In this document: one piece after another, positions 43,636 to 51,635 of the stretch
How the letters are laid out: the number at the start of each line of letters is the position of its first letter
How positions within the stretch are numbered: position 1 is the stretch's first letter
Assembly (NCBI GenBank): GCA_964397205.1
Contig: CAYNIT010000002.1
Span: forward strand, 1-58,852
Length of the DNA: 58,852 bases
Source of the DNA: Phaeodactylibacter sp964397205
Lineage (GTDB): Bacteria > Bacteroidota > Bacteroidia > Chitinophagales > Saprospiraceae
Direction of reading: 5' to 3'
Notes under the pieces: model-generated
Told to the model about the DNA's origin: nothing
Databases searched by the model: none
What the model saw: only the letters and a program-made list of their open reading frames with translations
Made by a program: the position numbers and the translations under genes

Positions 43636-44238
43636 TTACTTCTTTTTATTCTTTTTGGGCGAGATGATCACGATCATACGCCGGCCCTCCATTTTGGGAA
43701 GCGCTTCGGCGGAGCCGTACTCCTCCAGTTCCTTTATGAATCGGAGCAGCAACAATTCGCCCCGTTCTTTAAAGACAATTGTACGGCCGCGGAAGTGGAC
43801 ATAAGCCTTGACCTTGGCACCATCTTCCAGAAAGTCTTTGGCGTGGCGCAGTTTGAAGTTAAAGTCGTGGTCATCAGTATTGGGGCCAAAGCGGATTTCC
43901 TTGACCACCGTCTTGGAGGCCTTGGCTTTCATTTCCTTTTCTTTCTTCTTCTTTTCGTAAAGGAACTTATTGTAGTCGATGATTTTGACTACCGGCGGCT
44001 TCGCTTTCGGGGAAATTTCCACCAAGTCCAGGTCTACTTTCCGAGCCCAGTCTTTAACTTGTCGGGTGGCATAAACGTTGCCCGCTTCCAGCTTTTTGCC
44101 TACGGCATTGCTGATTTCTTCTAGATTGTCTCCGACTAGTCGAATTTCGGGGACCCGGATGTGCTCATTAGTGCGGAAAGCGAACTTGTCATTCTTGTTG
44201 TTGAAATTTCTGCCTTTCTTACTGAATCTCTTTGCCAA
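43636..44238 (-). CDS. infC: Translation initiation factor IF-3
   Basis: 200 residues. IF-3 binds the 30S subunit and rejects non-canonical starts. The two domains are visible: an N-terminal one with EHIRVPEIRLVGDNLEEISN and VYATRQVKDWARKVDLDLVEISPKAKPPV, the linker helix DYNKFLYEKKKKEKEMK, and the C-terminal domain with EIRFGPNTDDHDFNFKLRHAKDFLEDGAKV and FRGRTIVFKERG. The first possible start codon is TTG at 44238: a TAA lies 7 codons upstream, no ATG occurs between, and the next Met is far inside the protein. A rare start is the known autoregulation device of infC in E. coli (AUU there). Confidence 0.96.
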   Translation of the reverse strand: MAKRFSKKGRNFNNKNDKFAFRTNEHIRVPEIRLVGDNLEEISNAVGKKLEAGNVYATRQVKDWARKVDLDLVEISPKAKPPVVKIIDYNKFLYEKKKKEKEMKAKASKTVVKEIRFGPNTDDHDFNFKLRHAKDFLEDGAKVKAYVHFRGRTIVFKERGELLLLRFIKELEEYGSAEALPKMEGRRMIVIISPKKNKKK

Positions 44239-44422
44239 TAGATTTTTGTTTTGTTAAGTAATATGGGGCATTGCTTGGTGTCTGTACCAAGTTGCTACCT
44301 GATCCAATCAATATTTTCAAGTGAAAAAAACTAAAAAAAGTTCAGTTTGAGGGCGATTCCTGGCAGAAAACGGGAAATATAGTCTTCTGCGGCAGCGTTT
44401 GCCCCCCAACCTACATCAAAAA

Positions 44423-44456
44423 AGCCGCACCGGCTTGGGTGGCAGCCGGTGCAGCT
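44423..44456 (-). terminator. Terminator after clpC
   Basis: On the minus strand, AGCTGCACCGGCT ... AGCCGGTGCGGCT has a 13-base stem with one mismatch and an 8-base loop, followed by TTTTT (ending near 44418). It lies about 30 bases after the clpC stop. Confidence 0.75.
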
Positions 44457-44474
44457 TTCCGAATGTGTGTATGC

Positions 44475-44488
44475 GAGCCCGCGGGCTC
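44475..44488. repeat. 14-base palindrome at the clpC stop codon
   Basis: GAGCCCGCGGGCTC is perfectly self-complementary and ends two bases from the clpC stop. Together with the hairpin downstream it would give a strong double 3' structure. Confidence 0.4.
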
Positions 44489-44489
44489 A

Positions 44490-47045
44490 CTATTTGTTGA
44501 CATCTGTGTTGACCGCCTTTTTGAGCGTGATGTGAACGCCGGACTCGTCTTCGTTCATGACAGCTTCCAGAGCGCTGCCGGCTTCCGGGTTTTCGTTCAG
44601 TATGAACTCAGCCAAGGGGTCTTCGATGTGTTTCTGAATGGAGCGGTGGAGCGGGCGGGCACCGAACTGCGGGTCGTACCCTTTCTCCGCGACAAACTTT
44701 TTGGCATCCTCGGACAAGGTGAGGGTGTACCCCATGTTGTCGAGCCGCTTGTGGAGATCCTTGAGCGTGATGTCGATGATTTTAAAGATATCTTCTTGTG
44801 TAAGGCTGTTGAAGATGACCACATCATCCACCCGGTTGAGGAACTCCGGCGAGAAGGTCCGCTTCAGCGCATTTTGAATCACCCCTTTGGCGTGGTCTTC
44901 GGCGGCGCTTTCGCGAGCCTTGGTAGCGAAACCAACGCCCTGCCCGAAGTCTTTCAGTTGCCGTACCCCGATGTTGGAGGTCATGATGATCAGCGTATTT
45001 TTGAAATCCACCTTCCGGCCCAAGCCGTCGGTGAGCTGCCCATCGTCGAGCACCTGCAGCAGAATGTTGTAGACATCCGGGTGTGCTTTTTCGATCTCGT
45101 CCAGCAGGATAACGGAATAAGGCTTGCGGCGCACCTTTTCGGTCAATTGGCCGCCTTCTTCGTATCCCACGTATCCCGGAGGCGCGCCGATAAGGCGGCT
45201 GACGGAGAACTTCTCCATGTACTCACTCATATCGAGGCGTACCAGCGCATCTTCAGAATCGAAAATATAGCGGGCCAGCGCTTTGGCCAGTTCGGTCTTG
45301 CCTACTCCCGTTGGACCGAGGAAGATAAAGGAGCCGATCGGCTTGGTTGGGTCTTTCAATCCAACGCGGTTACGCTGTATGGCCCGGGTGATTTTGCTGA
45401 TGGCCTCGTTCTGTCCAATGATGACGTTTTTGAGGTCAGTATCCATGCCAACGAGCTTTTTGCTCTCGCTCTGAGCCACCCGCTTGACCGGAATGCCTGT
45501 CATCATGGCCACCACTTCAGCGATATCGTCTTCTTCGACCGGATAGCGCTTCGTTTTGGCTTCTTCCTCCCATTGTACTTTCGCAAATTCCAGCTGCCGT
45601 ACCAATTTGGACTCTTTGTCCCGCAGGTCAGCGGCTTTTTCGTACTGCTGGTTCTTGACCGCTTGGTTCTTCTGTTCCTTCAGGTCTTCAATCTTCTTCT
45701 CGAGCTCCTCGATGTGTTCTGGGACGTGGATGTTCTTAAGGTGGACCCGCGCCCCTACCTCATCGAGCACATCGATCGCTTTGTCCGGCAGGAAGCGGTC
45801 GCTGATGTAGCGGTCGCTTAGCTTGACACAAGCGTTCACGGCTTCTTCGGAGTAGTTGACGTTGTGGAAGTCTTCGTACTTCGGCTGGATATTCTGAAGG
45901 ATGTTGACGGCTTCTTCGGAGGAAGGAGGGTCAACCATCACCTTCTGAAACCGGCGGTCGAGCGCACCGTCCTTCTCGATATGCTGCCGGTACTCGTCGA
46001 GCGTGGAAGCGCCGATGCACTGCAGCTCGCCGCGTGCCAGCGCTGGCTTGAATATGTTGGAAGCATCCAGCGAGCCAGTAGCACCGCCTGCTCCAACAAT
46101 GGTGTGTATCTCATCGATGAAGAGGATAACGTCGCGGGATTTCTCGAGTTCGTTCATGATCGCTTTCATGCGTTCCTCAAACTGCCCGCGGTATTTGGTG
46201 CCAGCTACCAGTGCGGCCAGGTCCAGCATAACGATGCGCTTGTTGAACAAGGTGCGGCTCACCTTCTTCTGCATGATGCGCAGCGCCAGGCCTTCGACGA
46301 TGGCGGTTTTACCGACACCGGGTTCTCCGATCAGAATGGGGTTGTTTTTCTTACGGCGGCTCAGTATCTGCGATACCCGTTCGATTTCGTTTTCCCGGCC
46401 GATGATGGGGTCGAGCTTATCTTCTTCCGCCAACTTGGTAATGTCGCGGCCGAAGTTGTCGAGCACCGGCGTGCGGGATTTAGTAGAGCCTTTGCGCTGC
46501 TGGTAGCGGCCACCGCTCTGCCCTTCTTCTTCCTCATAGGGATCGTCCTGGTCAGAGGGGCTCTGGGCGTAGGGGTCCATACCGCTGGTGAAATCCTGGT
46601 CCTGCCGTACGTACTCCAGTTCTGCTTTGTAAATATCGTAATCTACGTCAAACTGGTTGAGTATTTTAGAGGCGGGGTTGTCCTTATGCTTCAGGATGGA
46701 AAGCAGCAGGTGCTCGGGGCTGATTTCCTCGCTCTTCAGCATCTTGGCTTCCAGGAAAGTCACTTTGAGGACTTTTTCTGCCTGTTTGTTGAGCGGCAGG
46801 TTGCCTACGTTGAGGGTAGTTTGCCGGCTTGGAATGCGCTGTACCCGCTCCTCCACATTTTGCTGCAGGGCGGCGGGATTGACATCGAGCGACTCCAGGA
46901 CCTTGACGGCGAGGCTTTCCATTTCAGCCATGATGCCCAGTAGCAGGTGTTCCGTCCCGATGTAGTCATGCCCCAGCCGGATGGCGGCATCCCGGCTTCT
47001 GGAGATGACTTCTTTTACCTTGGGGGAAAAACGTTTATTATTCAT
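44490..47045 (-). CDS. clpC: ATP-dependent Clp protease ATP-binding subunit ClpC
   Basis: 851 residues from ATG 47045 (MNNKRFSPKVKEVISRSRD); the longer ORF upstream has no Clp homology. AAA+ unfoldase that feeds ClpP. A double Clp-N domain (about 1-150; LGHDYIGTEHLLLGIM) is followed by AAA1 with Walker A GEPGVGKT (about 237) and Walker B VILFIDEIHTIVGAG. The middle domain has a UVR-like helix (EELEKKIEDLKEQKNQAV, about 420-470). AAA2 has Walker A GPTGVGKTE (about 575) and VILLDEIEKAHPDV. The C-terminal D2-small domain ends with VHITLKKAVNTDVNK. The UVR and short middle domain mark ClpC rather than ClpB. Confidence 0.96.
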   Translation of the reverse strand: MNNKRFSPKVKEVISRSRDAAIRLGHDYIGTEHLLLGIMAEMESLAVKVLESLDVNPAALQQNVEERVQRIPSRQTTLNVGNLPLNKQAEKVLKVTFLEAKMLKSEEISPEHLLLSILKHKDNPASKILNQFDVDYDIYKAELEYVRQDQDFTSGMDPYAQSPSDQDDPYEEEEGQSGGRYQQRKGSTKSRTPVLDNFGRDITKLAEEDKLDPIIGRENEIERVSQILSRRKKNNPILIGEPGVGKTAIVEGLALRIMQKKVSRTLFNKRIVMLDLAALVAGTKYRGQFEERMKAIMNELEKSRDVILFIDEIHTIVGAGGATGSLDASNIFKPALARGELQCIGASTLDEYRQHIEKDGALDRRFQKVMVDPPSSEEAVNILQNIQPKYEDFHNVNYSEEAVNACVKLSDRYISDRFLPDKAIDVLDEVGARVHLKNIHVPEHIEELEKKIEDLKEQKNQAVKNQQYEKAADLRDKESKLVRQLEFAKVQWEEEAKTKRYPVEEDDIAEVVAMMTGIPVKRVAQSESKKLVGMDTDLKNVIIGQNEAISKITRAIQRNRVGLKDPTKPIGSFIFLGPTGVGKTELAKALARYIFDSEDALVRLDMSEYMEKFSVSRLIGAPPGYVGYEEGGQLTEKVRRKPYSVILLDEIEKAHPDVYNILLQVLDDGQLTDGLGRKVDFKNTLIIMTSNIGVRQLKDFGQGVGFATKARESAAEDHAKGVIQNALKRTFSPEFLNRVDDVVIFNSLTQEDIFKIIDITLKDLHKRLDNMGYTLTLSEDAKKFVAEKGYDPQFGARPLHRSIQKHIEDPLAEFILNENPEAGSALEAVMNEDESGVHITLKKAVNTDVNK

Positions 47046-47225
47046 AACTCTGTATCTTCTCTTGTGCTGTGGATTACCCGTGAACAATATTAATGCTAAT
47101 TATCCAGGAATACAAAACTTAAACCTCAATAGTTGTATGTATAGAATGGCTTAACGGCTTTGTAACAACATGGAATTTCGTACGCCTAACCAAAAAAACA
47201 GTGCCAAAGTTTAACACCTGAAAAT

Positions 47226-47405
47226 ATGGCGCGCGCATTGTTGCCGTTCAGCCTGATTCTTACTGCTTGCCGATTGAATAACATTTCAGGCCAGGGAGGT
47301 GTTGCAAAGCCCCTCCCCAATCTAGCCGCTGATGGCTTTGAGCGGAAAGCAAAGGAGGAGCGAGAGCAGGACGGTGGAAGAATTAGTTGGTGGAGCACTA
47401 GGTAG
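47226..47405 (+). CDS. Candidate 59-residue lipoprotein
   Basis: The ORF ATG 47226 to TAG 47405 encodes MARALLPFSLILTAC at its start: a basic n-region, a hydrophobic stretch and a lipobox L-T-A-C with Cys 15. The remainder is short, polar and charged (FERKAKEEREQDGGR). The predicted signal is good, but the length and lack of a clear RBS leave a chance ORF possible. Same strand as the following STAS gene, 58 bases upstream of it. Confidence 0.3.
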   Translation: MARALLPFSLILTACRLNNISGQGGVAKPLPNLAADGFERKAKEEREQDGGRISWWSTR

Positions 47406-47421
47406 ACTGCGTTCTAATTGA

Positions 47422-47429
47422 TAATTTTG
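47422..47429 (+). promoter_or_regulatory. -7 box before the STAS gene
   Basis: TAATTTTG, an exact TAnnTTTG match 34 bases upstream of the ATG. No -33 TTTG at normal spacing. Confidence 0.35.
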
Positions 47430-47463
47430 CGCTCACTGCAAAAAAAAGTTTCAACTCTTTTGT

Positions 47464-47844
47464 ATGGACTTTAAAGTAAAAACGGAAGATCGCTACACGG
47501 TATTCACGCTGCAAGAGGAGAATTTCAACTCCATCATCGCGCCGGAAGTGAAATCCGAGCTCGTTATTCTTTCCGACAAAAATATCCGCAATCTCATTCT
47601 CGACCTTTCGGAAGTCAAGTACGTCGATTCGTCAGGCCTGAGCGCCATCTTGACAGCCGACCGGCTTTGGAAAAAGCTGGGGACCTTCGTGTTGGCAGGT
47701 GCCGAACAGCCAGCGGTCAAAAAGCTGATGGAAATATCCCGGCTTGAATCCGTGCTGACGATCGTGCCTACCGTTAGTGAAGCCATAGACTACGTCCACA
47801 TGGAGGATATTGAGCGGGAGCTCAACGACGGGGATCAAGAATAA
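47464..47844 (+). CDS. STAS-domain protein (anti-anti-sigma factor type)
   Basis: 126 residues. STAS fold: VFTLQEENFNSIIAPEVKSELV, then LILDLSEVKYVDSSGLSAILTADRLW with the DSSGLS motif. The Ser of D-S-S-G is the residue phosphorylated by partner kinases in SpoIIAA-type proteins. VLAGAEQPAVKKLMEISRLESVL follows. Such proteins act by partner switching with an anti-sigma kinase, but no kinase gene lies next to it here. The tail (IERELNDGDQE) is acidic. A strong terminator follows directly. Confidence 0.9.
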   Translation: MDFKVKTEDRYTVFTLQEENFNSIIAPEVKSELVILSDKNIRNLILDLSEVKYVDSSGLSAILTADRLWKKLGTFVLAGAEQPAVKKLMEISRLESVLTIVPTVSEAIDYVHMEDIERELNDGDQE

Positions 47845-47866
47845 AGCCACCTTCTACCGCAACCTG

Positions 47867-47907
47867 AAAGTGGCACAGCGGAACCCTTTCTGCTGTGCCA
47901 CTTTTTT
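47867..47907 (+). terminator. Terminator between STAS gene and rnz
   Basis: A perfect 13-base stem (AAAGTGGCACAGC 47867-47879, GCTGTGCCACTTT 47892-47904) with a T run (TTTTTT). It ends one base before the rnz ATG, so the rnz start lies immediately behind the hairpin. Confidence 0.85.
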
Positions 47908-48846
47908 ATGCTTATGAGATTTGATTTGACACTGATGGGGACGAGCGGGGCTGTCCCTGCCTACGGGAGGTTTCCCAGCATGCAGCTGCTGAATGTACAG
48001 GAGCATTGCTATATGATTGACTGCGGGGAGGGCGCTCAGATGCGTTTTGCTGGCTATGGCCTCAGCTGGGGGAAAGTCAGGCAAATCTTCATCAGCCACA
48101 TGCACGGGGACCACTTCTACGGTCTGCCGGGCTTGATCAGCGCTATGGGCCTCAATCGCCGCCGCGAACCGCTCACAGTATACGGCCCGCCGGGGCTCCA
48201 GCGAATGATGGAGCAGGTATTGCCCTACAGCGGCAAATTGTCCTTTGAGCTTCAATTCAAAGCGCATGACCCCAGCGAGCACCGCCTTATTTACGAAGAT
48301 GAAACGGTTTCGGTGCATACCTTGCCGCTCCGGCATAGTATACCTGCTGCGGGCTTCTTGTTCAAGGAGCAACCCAAAGCGCGCAAGATGCGGGGCGAGT
48401 TGATTGAAAAGTACGGCATTCCGTACCAGCGCATCCCAGCCATAAAGGGCGGGGAGGGCTTCCGTACAGCTTCAGGAGAATGGCTACCCCACGAAGAACT
48501 GACAGAAGCTCCGCCACCGCCCCGAACCTACGCATATTGTTCAGACACAGCCTACGAAGAAGCCTTGCTGCCCTGTATAGAAGGGGTGGATTTACTGTAC
48601 CACGAAGCTACCTTCTGCGAGCTGCAGCGTGCACAGGCTGAAAAGACAGTCCACGCTACGGCTATGGATGCAGCGCGCATTGCCCGTTTGGCAGGAGCGA
48701 AGCAATTGGTGCTCGGGCATTATTCCTCCCGCTACAAGTACCTCGATGTCCTGTTGGCGGAAGCTTGTTCTATTTTCCCCAATACCTTGCTAGGCTGTGA
48801 CGGCGGGGTGGTGTCGGTCCCCCGCGCCGATAGCGCTTCCGGCTGA
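47908..48846 (+). CDS. rnz: Ribonuclease Z
   Basis: 312 residues (start MLMRFDLTLMGTSGA; MRFDL at 47914 is an equal choice). Metallo-beta-lactamase-fold endonuclease that cuts tRNA precursors 3' of the discriminator base. Zinc motif SHMHGDHFYGLPGLI (H-x-H-x-D-H), plus the second-site residues in HEATFCELQRAQAEKTVHATA and the final LGHYSSRYKYLDVLLAEA. PRTYAYCSDTAYEEALLP holds the conserved Asp. The tRNA-Lys gene in this window has no encoded CCA, in agreement with the need for this enzyme. Confidence 0.95.
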   Translation: MLMRFDLTLMGTSGAVPAYGRFPSMQLLNVQEHCYMIDCGEGAQMRFAGYGLSWGKVRQIFISHMHGDHFYGLPGLISAMGLNRRREPLTVYGPPGLQRMMEQVLPYSGKLSFELQFKAHDPSEHRLIYEDETVSVHTLPLRHSIPAAGFLFKEQPKARKMRGELIEKYGIPYQRIPAIKGGEGFRTASGEWLPHEELTEAPPPPRTYAYCSDTAYEEALLPCIEGVDLLYHEATFCELQRAQAEKTVHATAMDAARIARLAGAKQLVLGHYSSRYKYLDVLLAEACSIFPNTLLGCDGGVVSVPRADSASG

Positions 48847-48892
48847 AGGGCTTGGAGCTTGGGCAGGCTATCGGCGGTTCTTTTCTTGGTGC

Positions 48893-49579
48893 TCAAGACA
48901 GTTTGGCCATATCCCGGATGAGGATGCTGCGCCGGTTGAAGTAGATGAGGTTGGATTTGCGCAGGTCATTCATGACGGAGGTGACCGTTTGCCGGGATGT
49001 GCCAGTTATGTTGGCGATGTCTTGCTGCGTCAGGCTGTGTTTGATCAAGGTCTCATAGCCGACCTGCTTGCCCCGGCGCTCGGCGGCATCCTTCAGGAAT
49101 TCGATGATGCGCTCCCGGGCATCTTTGAAAATAAGGGACTCCAGCCGGCTTTCGGTGTACTGCAGCCGGTTCCCGAGGAAGTGCAGCGTACGCATAGACA
49201 GCTCGTGGTCCTCCCGCATGAGCTGCTGCAGGTGGGTGGTTGGCAAAACGAGGATTTGGGTGTTGGGCTTCATGGTCAGGGCAAAGTCCTTACGGTGTTG
49301 TTCCCCCGTCAGGCTCAGCTCTCCGAACATCGACATGGGGTGCAGGATGTGTTTGATCACCTCCCGCTTGTCGCTCGAGTGGCGGCCAATCTTGACCACC
49401 CCCTTGATCAAAAAGTAAAGGCGGTTGGATCGGTCGCCCAGACTGTAAATTTCGCGCTCTCTGCCAAACTGCTTGGCTTCGATTTTAGTAGCCAGCTGCT
49501 GCAGTTGGCTCAGCGGGCTGTGCTCGAACAATGGATACATTTGCAAAATAGATGCGGCATCTTTAGGATCGGTTTTCAT
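48893..49579 (-). CDS. Crp/Fnr-family transcription regulator
   Basis: 228 residues from ATG 49579 (MKTDPKDAASILQMYPLFEHSP). It has an N-terminal cyclic-nucleotide-binding beta-roll (about 15-130; REIYSLGDRSNRLYFLIKGVVKIGRHSSDKR) and the long dimer helix. The winged helix-turn-helix at the C-terminus (about 160-228) reads SLTQQDIANITGTSRQTVTSVMNDLRKSNLI, the Crp-type recognition motif. There are no Fe-S Cys as in Fnr. Effector and target sites cannot be read from the sequence. Convergent with rnz, with 46 bases between them. Confidence 0.9.
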   Translation of the reverse strand: MKTDPKDAASILQMYPLFEHSPLSQLQQLATKIEAKQFGREREIYSLGDRSNRLYFLIKGVVKIGRHSSDKREVIKHILHPMSMFGELSLTGEQHRKDFALTMKPNTQILVLPTTHLQQLMREDHELSMRTLHFLGNRLQYTESRLESLIFKDARERIIEFLKDAAERRGKQVGYETLIKHSLTQQDIANITGTSRQTVTSVMNDLRKSNLIYFNRRSILIRDMAKLS

Positions 49580-49794
49580 AAGGCAAACGTTGAATTTTAG
49601 CAGCGAAGGAGCAAATGGCCCGTGTTGCTTGCTGTAGCGCATTTGATCTTCGCTATTGGATGTTTCTTTACGCTACAAATATGCGGGATAAGGAGAGCGG
49701 AAAATAGTTTAAAATTGGACCTTTGTCCGCATCTATTTTTTTAATTTTTAAATTCAGATATCTGTAAATCAGTTTTTTGCATAGCAGTTGTGCT

Positions 49795-49802
49795 TATTTT
49801 TG
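49795..49802 (+). promoter_or_regulatory. Isolated -7 box in the dinB upstream region
   Basis: TATTTTTG, an exact -7 match. The nearest TTTG (49776-49779) has a spacer of only 15. It could start a noncoding RNA that ends at the 50429 hairpin. Confidence 0.25.
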
Positions 49803-50428
49803 TGATTGGTTTTGATTAGGGCGCTCGGTCTTTGCAAAAAAAAAACAGCAAAAGGGATGTCCTAACAATTCGATTCCGTTTTGCCCTTAGGCCTCGACAG
49901 GCTGTCAACTGGGCTTTCGCCGGTGAGTTGAGCATTAGCAGCTTACAAATCAAGGCTGTATATATTGATCAGGCTCTAATGTTTTAAGCTGCTTGCTTAG
50001 GCGTCACAAATAGTTGAATATTGGAGAGAAAGGGGGGCCGAGCTGCCTTAATTTGCTGGTATTCGAGGCGGGGCAGGTTTTCAACTGTCTCCGCGATCGA
50101 ATGCAACATTTAAGCAAATATGCACAATTACGACCGGTCCTGGGCATCGTGTATCAGGCTCTTCTACGCAAGAGCTATCCCCCCAAGCAACAATGCCCGA
50201 GACTTTTCCAATTTGCCTGCCGCTGTGAATAACAGTCCCCTTATTGCGGAATCTGACAGGGCTGTATTCTGCTGTGTACTATACCCTCCTAAGCGTGCTA
50301 TACTATGGTTCCTCTTGTTTTACCCCAACCTGTGCTCCTTAGCTTGCTCCCCGCAGTGAGTAGGCGGCCGGATTGGTAGGAAAGCCAGCCCGGGCGATAT
50401 GCTAAGCTTTAAGCAGGCAATTGTTATC

Positions 50429-50464
50429 CTCCCCCGTTTGCTTTTGCAGCAACGGGGGAGTTTT
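50429..50464 (+). terminator. Orphan terminator upstream of dinB
   Basis: CTCCCCCGTT (50429-50438) pairs perfectly with AACGGGGGAG (50451-50460), with a 12-base loop and then TTTTG. Nothing coding precedes it on the plus strand for more than 1.5 kb; it could also attenuate dinB. Confidence 0.65.
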
Positions 50465-50504
50465 GTTGTTGGGGGATTCCGCAAAACGGCCTAATTTTAT
50501 AGCA

Positions 50505-51635
50505 ATGAAGGCGGAGCGGAAAATAATCCACATCGATATGGACGCTTTCTACGCATCTGTAGAACAGCGGGACCATCCCGAACTGCGCGGCAAACCCGTC
50601 GCGGTAGGCGGTTCGAGCATGCGTGGGGTAGTAGCTTCGGCCAGTTACGAAGCCCGGAAGTACGGCGTGCGTTCTGCCATGCCCTCTGTCACGGCCCAGC
50701 GCCTCTGCCCGGAATTGGTTTTTGTGAAATCGCGTTTCGATGTCTACCGCGAAGTTTCCCGCCAGATCCGCAGCATCTTCCACGAGTATGCAGCGCTCGT
50801 AGAGCCGCTTTCGCTGGATGAAGCCTATCTGGATGTCACCCAGCCCAAAAAAGGCCCCCAATCGGCTACTTTGATCGCCCAGGCTATCCGGGAGCGCATC
50901 GAACGAGAGACGGGCCTGACCGCTTCGGCGGGCATCTCCTTCAACAAATTCCTGGCCAAAGTAGCATCGGACATCAACAAACCCAACGGCATGAAAGTCA
51001 TCGAGCCAGCCGAGGCGGCCGCTTTCCTGGAAGAGCTGGACATCAAAGCCTTCCACGGCATCGGCAAAGTGACGGCGGAAAAGATGCGCCGCATGGGCAT
51101 TTTCCAGGGCAAGCACCTGAAACGGTTCTCCGAGATCGAGCTGGTGCAGCGCTTTGGCAAAGTCGGCCGCCACTACTACCGCATCGTGCGGGCGGACGAT
51201 CAGCGGCCGGTCAACCCCAACCGGGTCCGCAAATCGATCGGAGCGGAGCGCACCTACCGGGAAGACATCAGCGACAGCCGGGTGATGCGGGAAAAATTGG
51301 CGCAGCTGTCGCAGATTGTATTCCGGTATATGGAGCAATCCGACAACTATGGGCGCACCGTGACGTTAAAGGCAAAGATGCCAGACTTTAAAATCCTGAC
51401 CCGCAGCCGGACCTTCAATCGGGAAATCCGCGATCCGGAAGAATTGGCCGCCATTGTTTTCGAACTGCTGGAGGACAACCGCCCGGACATCCCACAGGTG
51501 CGGCTGCTGGGCGTATCCGTTTCCAACCTCAGCCGCGAGCAAGGCACGGAAGGCATCCAACTGGAATTTGATTTTGACAAGGATGCGCGCGCCGAGGATA
51601 CATCGGCCGCTTTCCCCAATACGGAAGAAGAGTAA
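50505..51635 (+). CDS. dinB: DNA polymerase IV (Y-family, translesion)
   Basis: 376 residues from ATG 50505 (MKAERKIIHIDMDAFYASVEQ). The Y-family catalytic residues are in HIDMDAFYASVEQRDHPELRGKPVAVGG and in SLDEAYLDVT. TGLTASAGISFNKFLAKVASDINKPNG, the helix-hairpin-helix FHGIGKVTAEKMRRMGI and the little finger (SIGAERTYREDIS, VTLKAKMPDF) complete the family plan. No C-terminal clamp motif is obvious, although QLEFDFD near the end is a candidate beta-clamp peptide. No LexA box is recognised. Its stop overlaps the next ATG by one base (TAATG). Confidence 0.96.
   Translation: MKAERKIIHIDMDAFYASVEQRDHPELRGKPVAVGGSSMRGVVASASYEARKYGVRSAMPSVTAQRLCPELVFVKSRFDVYREVSRQIRSIFHEYAALVEPLSLDEAYLDVTQPKKGPQSATLIAQAIRERIERETGLTASAGISFNKFLAKVASDINKPNGMKVIEPAEAAAFLEELDIKAFHGIGKVTAEKMRRMGIFQGKHLKRFSEIELVQRFGKVGRHYYRIVRADDQRPVNPNRVRKSIGAERTYREDISDSRVMREKLAQLSQIVFRYMEQSDNYGRTVTLKAKMPDFKILTRSRTFNREIRDPEELAAIVFELLEDNRPDIPQVRLLGVSVSNLSREQGTEGIQLEFDFDKDARAEDTSAAFPNTEEE

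Larger units (their letters stand above)
47046..47463. other. Divergent intergenic region, clpC / STAS (418 bases)
   Basis: It contains one candidate 59-residue lipoprotein ORF on the plus strand (47226-47405) and a -7 box before the STAS gene. No -7 box is visible in front of clpC within 100 bases, and no inverted repeat typical of a CtsR or HrcA operator is seen. Confidence 0.4.
49580..50504. other. Long intergenic region before dinB (925 bases)
   Basis: No ORF with protein character is seen; the frames at 50014-50232 and 50120-50359 have no domain or plausible start signals. The left part (49680-49850) is A/T-rich and carries an exact -7 box TATTTTTG at 49795-49802. The right end has a strong T-tailed hairpin (50429-50464) although no gene precedes it, which suggests an unannotated transcript. 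Confidence 0.5.

Noticed and set aside
47186..47398. 70-residue minus-strand ORF between clpC and the STAS gene
   Set aside because: No protein-like features and opposite to a better lipoprotein candidate; treated as noise.
50014..50232. 72-residue ORF in the dinB upstream gap
   Set aside because: Composition looks random and no plausible RBS or domain is present.
50240..50430. 4.5S/SRP RNA or tmRNA in the dinB upstream gap
   Set aside because: The conserved SRP tetraloop region (GGTCAGG...GGAAGCAGC type) and a tmRNA tRNA-like end are both absent.
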